Assembly: GCA_027488495.1 (NCBI GenBank)
Contig: JAIYBO010000009.1
Coordinates: forward strand, 1-8,711
DNA: 8,711 bases
Origin: Bacteroidota bacterium
GTDB taxonomy: Bacteria; Bacteroidota; Bacteroidia; NS11-12g; UBA955
Direction: 5' to 3'
Positions 1 through 7,812 of the stretch are shown here, one piece after another. The notes under the pieces are model-generated. The model did not search any database. It saw nothing but the letters and a program-made list of their open reading frames with translations, and was not told the origin of the DNA. Within the stretch, counting starts at the first letter, position 1. Every line of letters starts with the position of its first letter. The translations under genes were made by a program, and so were the position numbers.

Positions 1-3000
1 CATTTTCTGTTCGATTTCACTGAGAGCATAGAACAAATGGCTTATGATGTGGAAGGTGAATTGTCGGGATGGGATGTGGGCTCGTTGATGGGTGGGGGCG
101 TTGACGCGGGAATTGAAGATGCCCACGTATTGGTCACCGGGGGTGGGATTTCTGCACAAACCGTTGAAGCCGAAATGGAATTGTGGTTGAAGAATTATTC
201 GGTCATGGGCAGGGATTTGAGTGATGTGAAACTGAAAGGAAGCATCGAACCGAAAGAATTTTTGGTTGATTTGAAATCACTAGACCCTTCGTTTGCCTTC
301 GAGTTGGATGCTGCGGTTTTGGGGTGGGCAGAAAAGCCCAACTTGGATGTGAATTTGTATGCCAGTGAAATGCGTTTCGATGGTCTGGGTTTGGAATCGT
401 TGCCATTGACATTTAGTGGAAGCGCTTCATTGATTTACGGTGGAGACGATTTGAACAGCGCCAACGCAACCTTGGAGGTGAATCAATTGGTGGCCGACCA
501 TGGCAGCATTCGATATTTTTGTAATAGCCAGCAAGTGGTGAAGGCAGAGAATGGGGGTTGGCAGTTTTCTGGGGATTGGTTCAATGGATCGATTGGTAAG
601 GGATTTGATGTTTCAGAAACGCAGCAAGTGGCCCAATTGCTGTTACACAATGCAGTTCCCGAAAGGTTTGATGCGCCGAAGGGATTTGTGCCACAGGATT
701 TTGATTTCGACTTGCAATTGATACAAACGAGTTGGCTGTCTACGTTTGTTGAGCCATCGCTACACTCGGGCCCGATCAATCTAGTGGGTGGTTTCGGTGC
801 AAAACAGAAAGAAGTTCAGTTGGTGCTGGGTCCCATGGATGTGGAATACAAAGGGGCAGAAATTCAACGCCTCAAGCTTTCGGCCAATACCAATTTACAG
901 GGTCAAACCGAACTGTTGGTCTCGGCCAAGGAGATTCAAATCGGACAAACACAATACGATCGTTTTCAAATCAAAGGCTCTGTTGATCATGGGTCTATGA
1001 GGGTTGGTTTTGATTTGCACGACAAAAAAAATCGGTATAATTTCAACTTCAATGCCAACAGTGAGGTGAGTAAGGATTCTTTACCAACGGATATCACCGC
1101 GGCCAATTTTCAAATTAACAATGAGCCTTGGCAGTTGGATCAATCCTCTCATATCACGCTGAAACGCGGAAATCGCCTCGATGTGAGCAATTTGATGGTG
1201 AATAGTCAACGCCATTTTGTGGAGATGTATGGCGTTCTCAGCGATAGAGCACAAGATACTTTTACATTAGAATTGGGGAACGTGACCCCAGAGTTGCTTG
1301 CGCCATTCTTTCCGGAGGGCAGTTTTGATAGCTTGGATTTTCATATGGGTGGTAAGGTGAAAGTGGCCGCGGCATTGGGAGATTTTAAGTTGGTGGGTGA
1401 AAATTATTTGAATGATTTGAGCTACATGGGCTATCGCTATGGAAGCTTTAACCTGAATTTCAAAGAAAGTCAGTCGGCGGGTTTGTTGAATGTGCAATTT
1501 TCGGGGCGAAAGGGTGTGATGAAGGAGTTTGCCTTTCTGGGAACACTTGATATCAATGGGACAGAGCCTCTTTTGGATGCGGTGATGGACTTGCCACTGA
1601 AGACGCCGGTGAGTATTTTACAACCTTTTTTGAAAGACATCGTAACCACTGAAACGGGGAGTGTGGATGGACGAGTTAGGATGCAAGGGGCCTTGGGTAA
1701 TTTGATTATGCAAGGCAATCTCAATGCGAGGGATGTGCGGCTGGGTGTTGATTATTTGAAAACCAAATATCACTTTGATGCGAGTTTTCAGGTTCGATCC
1801 AATGGGATTTTTACCACTGAACCAATTGTTGTTTACGGTACAGCCAAAAAGGGTACGGCCAAAGCCACGCTGGCTTTAACGCACAATCAATTCAAGGATT
1901 TGGCCTTGGATCTTCAGGTGTACGATGCCAAGAACATTCGGGTGATTCAAACCACGGAGAAAGACAATGATTTGTTCTTTGGTACGGCTTGGGGCACTGG
2001 AACTTGTAGGATTGTTGGCCCCATCAATAAGGTTAGCATCAAAGTAGACATGGCGCCTGGAAAGAACAGTAAGCTCAGTATCCTATATCCCACCATGAGC
2101 GCAACGCAAGTGGCAGGGAACATTACTTTCCGAAATCAAAAAGGCGTGGTTGTGGGCAAGTCAAAAGCAACGGGGAACAGTGGGCTTGGGAACATCGAAA
2201 TCATCGTAAGGGCCAATCCTGAACTGGAGGCGGAATTTTTGATCGATAAGCGACTGGGCGATTTGATTCGTGGCAGAGGCACTGGCGATATTCGGATCTT
2301 GTACGATGAAAAAGAGCGGTTTTATTTGAATGGACAATATACCATCAAATCTGGGGAATATGTATTTTCATTGCCTGGTATCAATGTGTTAACGAAAAAA
2401 ATCACTTTGGACGAAGGAGGTAGAATAACCTGGGTTGGTGATCCCTATAATGCCAATTTGGCTTTGTCTGGAAGGCTCGAAAAGCGCATATCGCCCGCGC
2501 AGTTGATGATGACTTCTGGCGCGTCTTCTGGCTCAACTTATCCGCCCACATTGATTGTGAGTGTGCTCAACATTTCGGGAAGTTTGCTGAGGCCGCAAAT
2601 TGGCTTTGACTTGCAAGCGCCAGAATTGGCCAACAGCACGGGGAGCAACAGCGAAGTGAATGCCGTGATTCAAAGAATTCGCCAAGACAAAGACGAAGTG
2701 ATGCGTCAGTCGGTGGCACTGTTGATTTTTGGGAACTTTTTGCCGCCCTCGTTTTCGAGCGGAAATCCAACATCTGGAAGCGTAATCAGTGGCGCAGGGG
2801 TGGCGGGGAACAGCGTATCGAATATCGCCTCAAGTGTAGTGAATGATTTGTTTTCGAAGTATGGCATACCCACGCGCATTCAGGTGAATATCGATGATGT
2901 GAGGAGCAGGGCGGGAACTGCGAGCAACGCCCAGGTGTTTGTGAACAGTGAGTGGTTTTTGTCTGAGCGATTGAGGTTGGATCTCAATTATGATCCTACG

Positions 3001-3252
3001 GTGGCGATGTTGGTGAACTCGGTGGCTGTGCCTTTCAATTTCAACTTGGAGTATATGACGCGCAATGAAAATTGGCGGTTGAAAATGTTTTCTCGCAGTA
3101 ACAATGTGCTTTTGCAACAAGGCGGAACAACAACCAATGGCGTATCGGGAAATACCTTGGGCGGCGGTGTGGTCTATCGTCGGGAATTTGAAACCTTCCG
3201 CCGAAAGAAAGAAGTATCAGCGCCGGTTGGGGAAGAGAAGCCAGTGGAATAG
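1..3252 (+). CDS. tamB: TamB-family translocation/assembly module protein, 5' partial
   Basis: The frame is open from base 1 with no upstream stop, so the gene enters from the left; the ATG at 37 is internal. 1083 residues are visible before TAG at 3250. TamB is a long inner-membrane-anchored, beta-rich periplasmic protein that works with an outer-membrane BamA-like partner (TamA, or the lipoprotein TamL in Bacteroidota) in outer-membrane protein insertion or phospholipid transport. The C-terminal TamB (DUF490) domain is clear: YTIKSGEYVFSL near visible residue 780, WVGDPYNA at 811-818, RQSVALLIFGNFLPP at 902-916, and the closing YRREFETFRRKK from 1059. Most of the rest is repeating beta-strand sequence with alternating hydrophobic residues, as expected of the TamB groove. 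The N-terminal anchor and early repeats lie outside the window. No TamA/TamL gene is visible. The family call is firm; the exact client is unknown. Confidence 0.95.
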   Translation, partial: HFLFDFTESIEQMAYDVEGELSGWDVGSLMGGGVDAGIEDAHVLVTGGGISAQTVEAEMELWLKNYSVMGRDLSDVKLKGSIEPKEFLVDLKSLDPSFAFELDAAVLGWAEKPNLDVNLYASEMRFDGLGLESLPLTFSGSASLIYGGDDLNSANATLEVNQLVADHGSIRYFCNSQQVVKAENGGWQFSGDWFNGSIGKGFDVSETQQVAQLLLHNAVPERFDAPKGFVPQDFDFDLQLIQTSWLSTFVEPSLHSGPINLVGGFGAKQKEVQLVLGPMDVEYKGAEIQRLKLSANTNLQGQTELLVSAKEIQIGQTQYDRFQIKGSVDHGSMRVGFDLHDKKNRYNFNFNANSEVSKDSLPTDITAANFQINNEPWQLDQSSHITLKRGNRLDVSNLMVNSQRHFVEMYGVLSDRAQDTFTLELGNVTPELLAPFFPEGSFDSLDFHMGGKVKVAAALGDFKLVGENYLNDLSYMGYRYGSFNLNFKESQSAGLLNVQFSGRKGVMKEFAFLGTLDINGTEPLLDAVMDLPLKTPVSILQPFLKDIVTTETGSVDGRVRMQGALGNLIMQGNLNARDVRLGVDYLKTKYHFDASFQVRSNGIFTTEPIVVYGTAKKGTAKATLALTHNQFKDLALDLQVYDAKNIRVIQTTEKDNDLFFGTAWGTGTCRIVGPINKVSIKVDMAPGKNSKLSILYPTMSATQVAGNITFRNQKGVVVGKSKATGNSGLGNIEIIVRANPELEAEFLIDKRLGDLIRGRGTGDIRILYDEKERFYLNGQYTIKSGEYVFSLPGINVLTKKITLDEGGRITWVGDPYNANLALSGRLEKRISPAQLMMTSGASSGSTYPPTLIVSVLNISGSLLRPQIGFDLQAPELANSTGSNSEVNAVIQRIRQDKDEVMRQSVALLIFGNFLPPSFSSGNPTSGSVISGAGVAGNSVSNIASSVVNDLFSKYGIPTRIQVNIDDVRSRAGTASNAQVFVNSEWFLSERLRLDLNYDPTVAMLVNSVAVPFNFNLEYMTRNENWRLKMFSRSNNVLLQQGGTTTNGVSGNTLGGGVVYRREFETFRRKKEVSAPVGEEKPVE

Positions 3253-3254
3253 AT

Positions 3255-3262
3255 TAAATTTG
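3255..3262 (+). promoter_or_regulatory. Possible Bacteroidota -7 promoter element
   Basis: TAAATTTG is an exact match to the Bacteroidota -7 consensus TAnnTTTG and lies just after the tamB stop codon. It could start a transcript with a leader of about 65 bases for the permease gene. The expected upstream TTTG element at 19-21 bases is missing; the nearest is a TTG at 3227-3229, with a 25-base gap. The call rests on the -7 match and its location only. Confidence 0.25.
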
Positions 3263-3331
3263 AAATCAGTTTGAATGATGAATCATCGCATTTAAAACAG
3301 GAAATTCCCATTGCCATAAATCTAAAATCAT

Positions 3332-4600
3332 TTGAAACCTGGAATTTTTATCACGGAAACAGTGCGGGTATCGGTATCTGCCATACAGCAAAACAAATTG
3401 CGTAGCGTGTTGTCTGTGTTGGGTATTACCATTGGTATTTACTGCATCGTTGCGGTTTATGCTTTGGTTCATTCATTGGAGATGAACATCAATCAACAGT
3501 TTACCAAGTACGGAACCAATGTGTTGTTTGTTCAAAAATGGCCATGGGATGAATTTGGGGGCAATTATCCTTGGTGGAAGTATTTGAGTAGGCCGGTTTC
3601 TTCGCCCGCGGAGGCGTATTTTTTGGAGTCGAAGTTGCCAAAAGATCGAACAGCCAATGTGGCGTATTCGTTTAGCAGGCAGGAGAAGGTGGCCTCGAAT
3701 GGCGTAACGTTGGATGGGACCAAAGTAGCGTGTATTTCACACGGGTACATGGAAATTCAAAATTTGGCTGTGGAGTTTGGACGATTGTTTACGGTGGAAG
3801 AGAGTGGTAGTGGACAGCCCGTGGTGATATTGGGGAATACGATCGCCCAGCAATTGTATGGCGGTGGCAATGCAGTGGGTGAAATGCTTCGCATCGGCAA
3901 CCGCGTTTGCAGGGTGGTTGGGGTGTGTGCGTTGGAAGGGCAGAGTATCATCAACAATTCAAAGGATGAGCAGGTGTTTGTACCATTGAAGATGGGTTTG
4001 GGCATGTATTCGTATCGAGAGAACGATGATGCGCAGGTGATGATTCAGGCCAAAGAGGGCGTTTCGCTGGATGATCTCACTGTTGAGGTATCGCAGTTGA
4101 TGCGTCAGTTTCGGAAAATCAAGCCGGGAAAGGAAGCCAATTTTGCGGTGAATCGAATGACAATGATCACCGAGGCCGTGTCGCAATTGTTTTCTCAAAT
4201 CAAGAACATTGGTATTGTGATTGGGGGATTTGCGATGATTGTTGGATGTTTTGGTGTTGCCAACATTATGTTTGTGAGTGTAAAAGAGCGTACCAAGGAA
4301 ATTGGCATTCAGAAGGCATTGGGCGCACCCCACATTTTTATCCAATTTCAATTTTTGTTGGAAGCCATTTGGCTGTGCGTGATAGGCGGTGTAATCGGGA
4401 TGATTTTTGTATGGCTCACTTTTTTGGGGTTGAATGCATTCCTTCAAAAAACGATGGGTGAGGGGTTTGCGCTGGTTTTGAGTGCTGGCGACGCCCAATT
4501 GGGGATTTGGGTTTCGGCCTTGGTGGGGATTGTGGCTGGTTTTATTCCAGCAACACAAGCTGCGAGATTGAATCCGGTGGAAGCGATGCGTGCAAAGTGA
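3332..4600 (+). CDS. ABC transporter permease, MacB/FtsX type
   Basis: The 422-residue product has the standard layout of a MacB-type permease subunit. The motif NKLRS at 21-25 leads into TM1 (about 25-47), followed by a periplasmic MacB_PCD-like region (about 50-285) and three TM segments (about 292-316, 343-370, 389-408). The coupling segment VKERTKEIGIQKALGA at 317-332 and the ending ARLNPVEAMR are diagnostic of the FtsX domain. Such proteins use ATP hydrolysis by a partner to move substrates or transmit force at the inner membrane (lipoproteins, peptides or drugs, depending on the subgroup). No ATPase domain is fused, and no ATPase, adaptor or TolC gene is in the window, so the substrate is unknown. 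The start is chosen as TTG at 3332: an in-frame TAA lies at 3323, no ATG occurs before TM1, and the TTG gives the usual ~20 residues before NKLR. GTG at 3362 is the alternative. No Shine-Dalgarno sequence is visible. Confidence 0.93.
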   Translation: MKPGIFITETVRVSVSAIQQNKLRSVLSVLGITIGIYCIVAVYALVHSLEMNINQQFTKYGTNVLFVQKWPWDEFGGNYPWWKYLSRPVSSPAEAYFLESKLPKDRTANVAYSFSRQEKVASNGVTLDGTKVACISHGYMEIQNLAVEFGRLFTVEESGSGQPVVILGNTIAQQLYGGGNAVGEMLRIGNRVCRVVGVCALEGQSIINNSKDEQVFVPLKMGLGMYSYRENDDAQVMIQAKEGVSLDDLTVEVSQLMRQFRKIKPGKEANFAVNRMTMITEAVSQLFSQIKNIGIVIGGFAMIVGCFGVANIMFVSVKERTKEIGIQKALGAPHIFIQFQFLLEAIWLCVIGGVIGMIFVWLTFLGLNAFLQKTMGEGFALVLSAGDAQLGIWVSALVGIVAGFIPATQAARLNPVEAMRAK

Positions 4601-4727
4601 GGCATTGCAGGATCGGCCTGAATGATACTTTATTGCTTCATTCTTTTGTAAATAAACGGTTAATCTTTTTGATTTTCTCTGTTTAAACAAATCTTTTGAC
4701 GTTTGCGTTGTTTCTTTGCGACAGTAT

Positions 4728-7262
4728 ATGAATTTGAGGTCAATTGTTTTGTGGTTAATTGTTGTTTTCGGGCAATTTTCTGTGCTTGAAGCACAATATG
4801 ATCGATCTGGTGCGATGAATGGCGTTCAAGGTCAATCAAAACCCTCAAGTTATGTCATTTACGGCAACGTGTTGGATTCAACAACTTTGAAGCCCTTGAA
4901 TTTGGTGGTAGTTGAATTGGTGAAGTTGGGTGAGAAGCCATTGTTAGAGGGTGGATTGACTGACACGACAGGAGTTTTTCGAGTTTCTATTCGTTCGGGC
5001 TTCGGCAAATATGTTTTAAAGCTAACAGCGGTAGGGTATCCGGTTTTGGAAATCGCGGATACGATTGAATTGAGTGAGCAACAGCCAACATTTAATTGTG
5101 GTAAGATATTGATGAATCGCTTGGAAGGCGTTGCCGAAAAAATGGAGGGCGCCGAAATTCGTGTATCGGGTCCAGTGATTGAAAATAAAATAGACCGTTT
5201 GGTGTACAATGCCGGACAGGATATTACGGCCAAGGGTGGTTCAGCATCCGATTTGTTGGCCAAAGTGCCGATGGTTGAGGTGGATATGGATGGCAATGTC
5301 TCAATTCGCGGTAGTCGGAATTTACGGGTATTGATCAATGGAAGGCCTTCTGGAATGATGGCGGGTAGCATTGCAGATGCTTTGCGGTCTTTGCCTGCCG
5401 ATGGTATTGATAAAATCGAAGTGATTACCAATCCAAGTGCGAAGTATGATGCCGAAGGCACTGCGGGGATCATTAACATCATTTTGAAACAAGTGAAGCT
5501 GAAGGGCAAAACGGGGAATATTAGCAGTGGTTTGGGTACCAGAAGTGCCAATTTGAGCGGCGATGTTTCTATTCAAAATGGGTCTACCAATTTTACTGTG
5601 CGTTTGGGAGGTCATTTTTGGCGCTCTTGGGGTGGTGGCAATACAGATCGAATAAACAGTATCAAAGGCATTGGCTATCAATTGAAACAGGAGAATGAGG
5701 TGAAAAACTGGGGCGGTGGTCCTAGACTTACTTTTAGCACAGATTTTCAGTTGGATAAATCAAGCGCGCTATCGGTGAGTACCACATTTAGTACAAGAAT
5801 GCGGAATTCTGATAATGTGATTGAGACATTTACGGGATTGGAAGGACAGAATCTCGATTATTTATGGAAGCAGGCCACAGACAATTTTACCTATACATTG
5901 GGCATGGATGCCAATGTGGATTATCGGAAGAATTTTAAAAAAGCCGGTAGGGAATTGGGTATATCAATGCAATACAGCGGTAGTCAAGACAATACGGATT
6001 ACTCCTTTTTACGATATGGGGTCTCAGGCACGGAGACGCGCAATGAAACGAGTTTGAATATTGGGAAAAACAATGAAACCACCATTCAAGTGGATTATAC
6101 AGAGCCGTTGCACACGAAGCTCACTTGGGAGGTTGGAACAAAAACAACCTTGAGGGCTGTGAAGAGTGATTACCACTTCGATAGTTTCAATTACGTGAGC
6201 CAGGTGTTTTCCAGCATTGAATACAGAAACAATCAATTTGATTACTATCAAAATGTGTTTGGCGGATATTCTCAGTTTACGTACAATGCCAATTCACGCT
6301 ATTCATTCAAAGTTGGTGGTCGGTATGAAGCCACTGAATTTGGTGGGGTATTGTATCAGCCAACCGTTGAGAAATATACGGGTAAGCCATACCAAAACTT
6401 CATTCCGTATTTGAACGTGAATCGCAAGGTGGGCAAAGGCGGGTATTTAAGGGGTACATACACCCAACGAATCCAACGTCCGAGTTTGTTTTATTTGAAT
6501 CCGTATACCAATTTTTCGGATCCGTTGAACATTACAACGGGGAACCCAAGATTGAGTGCCGAGGTATCTAATAATTACGAGTTGTCAACTGGGAACTATG
6601 GTTCAAAAGGTGGTTGGGGTATGAATGTGTTTCACAGAAGAATCAACAATGCCATCGAGACCATTCGGACCGTTGGGGAGGATAAGGTATATCGCACAAC
6701 TTACGGAAACATAGGACTCAATTATACAACGGGTTTTGATTTGAATACCAATTTGAAAGGGAAGTGGAAAGGCAATGATTGGACGATCAATTTCAATGGC
6801 GGATTGGGCTGGGTAGATATCCGCAGCGGTATGGATACGGGTATATTGAGTGGTGCTAGAAATCAGGGAATTACATACAATGCGGGTGTTCGATCAAGTT
6901 TGAAATTGAATAAGAATTGGCAAGTGGAATTGTGGGGTCGCTTCAATGCCCCAACATTTACTTTGCAGGGTACAGCAACCAATTGGTTCTTCCACATGAT
7001 TGGTGTGAAGCGTAGGTTTCATAACGACAAAGGGGGATTTGGATTTGGTCTCGACAACCCATTCATTCCAAGAACCGACTTTATAACCAAGGCGAGCGGG
7101 CCAGATTTTAGTTATTATAATTTACAAAGAATCAATATGTTCGGAGTTCGTGTGAATTTCGATTATAAGTTTGGTTCTATGACCATTGAAAAGCCCAAGC
7201 CGGTTTTGCGAAAGTTGCAAAACGACGATTTGAAACCAGCGGGTGGGCAAGAAGGTATGTAA
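4728..7262 (+). CDS. TonB-dependent-receptor-like outer-membrane beta-barrel protein
   Basis: The 844-residue product has a signal peptide (1-22, hydrophobic IVLWLIVVF, probable cut after LEA before QYD). A carboxypeptidase-regulatory-like beta-sandwich follows (about 42-120, YGNVLDSTTLKPL ... TDTTGVFRVSI), then a plug domain (about 155-254, with NKIDRLVYNAG, IRGSRNLRVLINGRPSG and NPSAKYDAEGTAGIINI), then a long barrel rich in aromatic strands. This matches the Bacteroidota outer-membrane beta-barrel family (Pfam OMP_b-brl_3), which resembles TonB-dependent transporters but is mostly uncharacterised in substrate. The end, NDDLKPAGGQ after the last strand, is a tail I recall as common in this family. 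No SusD-like lipoprotein is adjacent, so a SusCD glycan-uptake role is not supported. An in-frame TTG at 4716 would add four residues, but ATG at 4728 puts the signal peptide in the normal position. Length is usual for the family; no break is seen. Confidence 0.95.
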   Translation: MNLRSIVLWLIVVFGQFSVLEAQYDRSGAMNGVQGQSKPSSYVIYGNVLDSTTLKPLNLVVVELVKLGEKPLLEGGLTDTTGVFRVSIRSGFGKYVLKLTAVGYPVLEIADTIELSEQQPTFNCGKILMNRLEGVAEKMEGAEIRVSGPVIENKIDRLVYNAGQDITAKGGSASDLLAKVPMVEVDMDGNVSIRGSRNLRVLINGRPSGMMAGSIADALRSLPADGIDKIEVITNPSAKYDAEGTAGIINIILKQVKLKGKTGNISSGLGTRSANLSGDVSIQNGSTNFTVRLGGHFWRSWGGGNTDRINSIKGIGYQLKQENEVKNWGGGPRLTFSTDFQLDKSSALSVSTTFSTRMRNSDNVIETFTGLEGQNLDYLWKQATDNFTYTLGMDANVDYRKNFKKAGRELGISMQYSGSQDNTDYSFLRYGVSGTETRNETSLNIGKNNETTIQVDYTEPLHTKLTWEVGTKTTLRAVKSDYHFDSFNYVSQVFSSIEYRNNQFDYYQNVFGGYSQFTYNANSRYSFKVGGRYEATEFGGVLYQPTVEKYTGKPYQNFIPYLNVNRKVGKGGYLRGTYTQRIQRPSLFYLNPYTNFSDPLNITTGNPRLSAEVSNNYELSTGNYGSKGGWGMNVFHRRINNAIETIRTVGEDKVYRTTYGNIGLNYTTGFDLNTNLKGKWKGNDWTINFNGGLGWVDIRSGMDTGILSGARNQGITYNAGVRSSLKLNKNWQVELWGRFNAPTFTLQGTATNWFFHMIGVKRRFHNDKGGFGFGLDNPFIPRTDFITKASGPDFSYYNLQRINMFGVRVNFDYKFGSMTIEKPKPVLRKLQNDDLKPAGGQEGM

Positions 7263-7312
7263 CTTGTGGATTAGTTCGAAGTTTGGGAGTGAGATAATGT
7301 AAAACTTAAAAA

Positions 7313-7320
7313 TAGATTTG
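7313..7320 (+). promoter_or_regulatory. Possible -7 promoter element ahead of the DUF3127 gene
   Basis: TAGATTTG matches TAnnTTTG exactly and ends only four bases before the ATG at 7325. If used, transcription would begin at or next to the start codon, giving an almost leaderless mRNA. A TTTG lies at 7282-7285, but the 27-base gap is longer than the usual 19-21. It may be coincidence in an AT-rich gap, with the gene instead read through from the receptor gene. Confidence 0.25.
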
Positions 7321-7324
7321 TGAT

Positions 7325-7711
7325 ATGGAAATTACTGGTAAAATAGTTCAGACCTTGCCAAAGCAAACTGGCAACGCGAAAAATGGTAGCACATGGGAAA
7401 AGCAGGAGTACATCATTGAGGTGCCAGGTCAATATCCTAAAAAAGTGTGCTTCAACCTTTGGGGTGATAAAATTGGAAAATTCAATATCAAGGATGGCGA
7501 AGATGTAACCATCGCTGTGGATGTTGAAAGCCGCGAATACAATGGCCGTTGGTATACTGATATCCGAGCTTGGAATGTAACAAAGCAAGGTGCAGGGTCT
7601 GCCATTGGTGGAACCAATTCGGCCCCCAACTTTGACGCTGCGCCCATGGGTGATTCATCGTCTACTACGAATGCAGCCAATCCTTTCGAGGATGATGACT
7701 TGCCATTCTAG
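7325..7711 (+). CDS. DUF3127 domain protein with SSB-like acidic C-terminal tip
   Basis: This small 128-residue protein is complete. Residues 1-85 form the DUF3127 domain, recognised from MEITGKIVQ, the segment QYPKKVCFNLWGDKI (36-50), and ESREYNGRWYTDIRAW (68-83). The family is typical of Bacteroidota and some of their phages, and the strand pattern looks like an OB-fold. Residues 86-118 are a low-complexity linker rich in Gly, Ala, Ser, Thr and Asn. The protein ends in NPFEDDDLPF (119-128), very close to the acidic tip DFDDDIPF by which bacterial SSB recruits DNA-repair and replication proteins. The inference is a cytoplasmic single-stranded nucleic-acid-binding protein; biochemical function is not established. 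The start is fixed by the conserved N-terminus. There is no signal peptide and no clear Shine-Dalgarno sequence. The gene lies 62 bases after the receptor gene, which seems functionally unrelated. Confidence 0.93.
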   Translation: MEITGKIVQTLPKQTGNAKNGSTWEKQEYIIEVPGQYPKKVCFNLWGDKIGKFNIKDGEDVTIAVDVESREYNGRWYTDIRAWNVTKQGAGSAIGGTNSAPNFDAAPMGDSSSTTNAANPFEDDDLPF

Positions 7712-7738
7712 TCGATTTTAATTGTCATATTTTTTTCA

Positions 7739-7768
7739 TGTGCAGTTCTAAGGAAACGGAAATGCACA
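7739..7768 (+). other. Imperfect inverted repeat (hairpin) between two genes
   Basis: TGTGCA at 7739-7744 pairs with TGCACA at 7763-7768. After a G-A mismatch the stem continues with TTC/GAA (7746-7748 with 7759-7761) and a T-G pair, closing on an eight-base loop. A run of seven T lies before the stem (7730-7736), and no T run follows it, so it is not a standard intrinsic terminator in either direction. It lies 27 bases after the DUF3127 stop and upstream of the putative promoter at 7787. It could mark a transcript 3' end, a regulator site, or chance. Confidence 0.35.
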
Positions 7769-7786
7769 GAATCGCGTCTAATACAC

Positions 7787-7794
7787 TAAATTTG
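7787..7794 (+). promoter_or_regulatory. Probable -7 promoter element of the secreted-protein gene
   Basis: TAAATTTG is an exact TAnnTTTG match placed 18 bases before the ATG at 7813, which implies a short leader of about 13-15 bases. A TTTG at the expected -33 distance is not present (the region reads AATGCA), so the promoter would be weak or depend on an activator or alternative sigma factor. Of the three such motifs in the window, this one has the most natural spacing to its start codon. Confidence 0.4.
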
Positions 7795-7812
7795 TATTAT
7801 TCTTAACGATTC

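Noticed and set aside
1024..1031. Run of eight A in tamB as a slippage or frameshift site
   Set aside because: The reading frame continues normally to the conserved C-terminus, and no alternative-frame product or downstream structure supports slippage.
4608..4648. Possible terminator after the permease gene
   Set aside because: CAGG/CCTG (4 pairs) and GAATGA/TCATTC (6 AT-rich pairs, 12-base loop) followed by TTTTG are too weak to call an intrinsic terminator.
3959..4690. 243-codon open frame on the minus strand
   Set aside because: It lies wholly opposite the permease gene and its 3' gap, and its product is rich in His, Asn, Gln and Lys with no domain, signal peptide or membrane pattern, as expected of an antisense shadow.
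4695..4718. TTTG plus TTTCTTTG as a promoter for the receptor gene
   Set aside because: The second element has a mismatch at the key A and the spacing is only 12 bases, far from the usual 19-21.
4859..5551. 230-codon open frame on the minus strand
   Set aside because: It lies opposite the plug region of the receptor gene, whose + strand motifs are unmistakable; the minus product shows no recognisable family.
4728..7262. SusC-type glycan uptake system
   Set aside because: No SusD-like gene or glycoside hydrolase is adjacent, and the plug and tail motifs fit the OMP_b-brl_3 type, not SusC.
7261..7283. AACTT...AAGTT inverted repeat after the receptor gene
   Set aside because: Only five pairs with a long loop and no T run; expected by chance.
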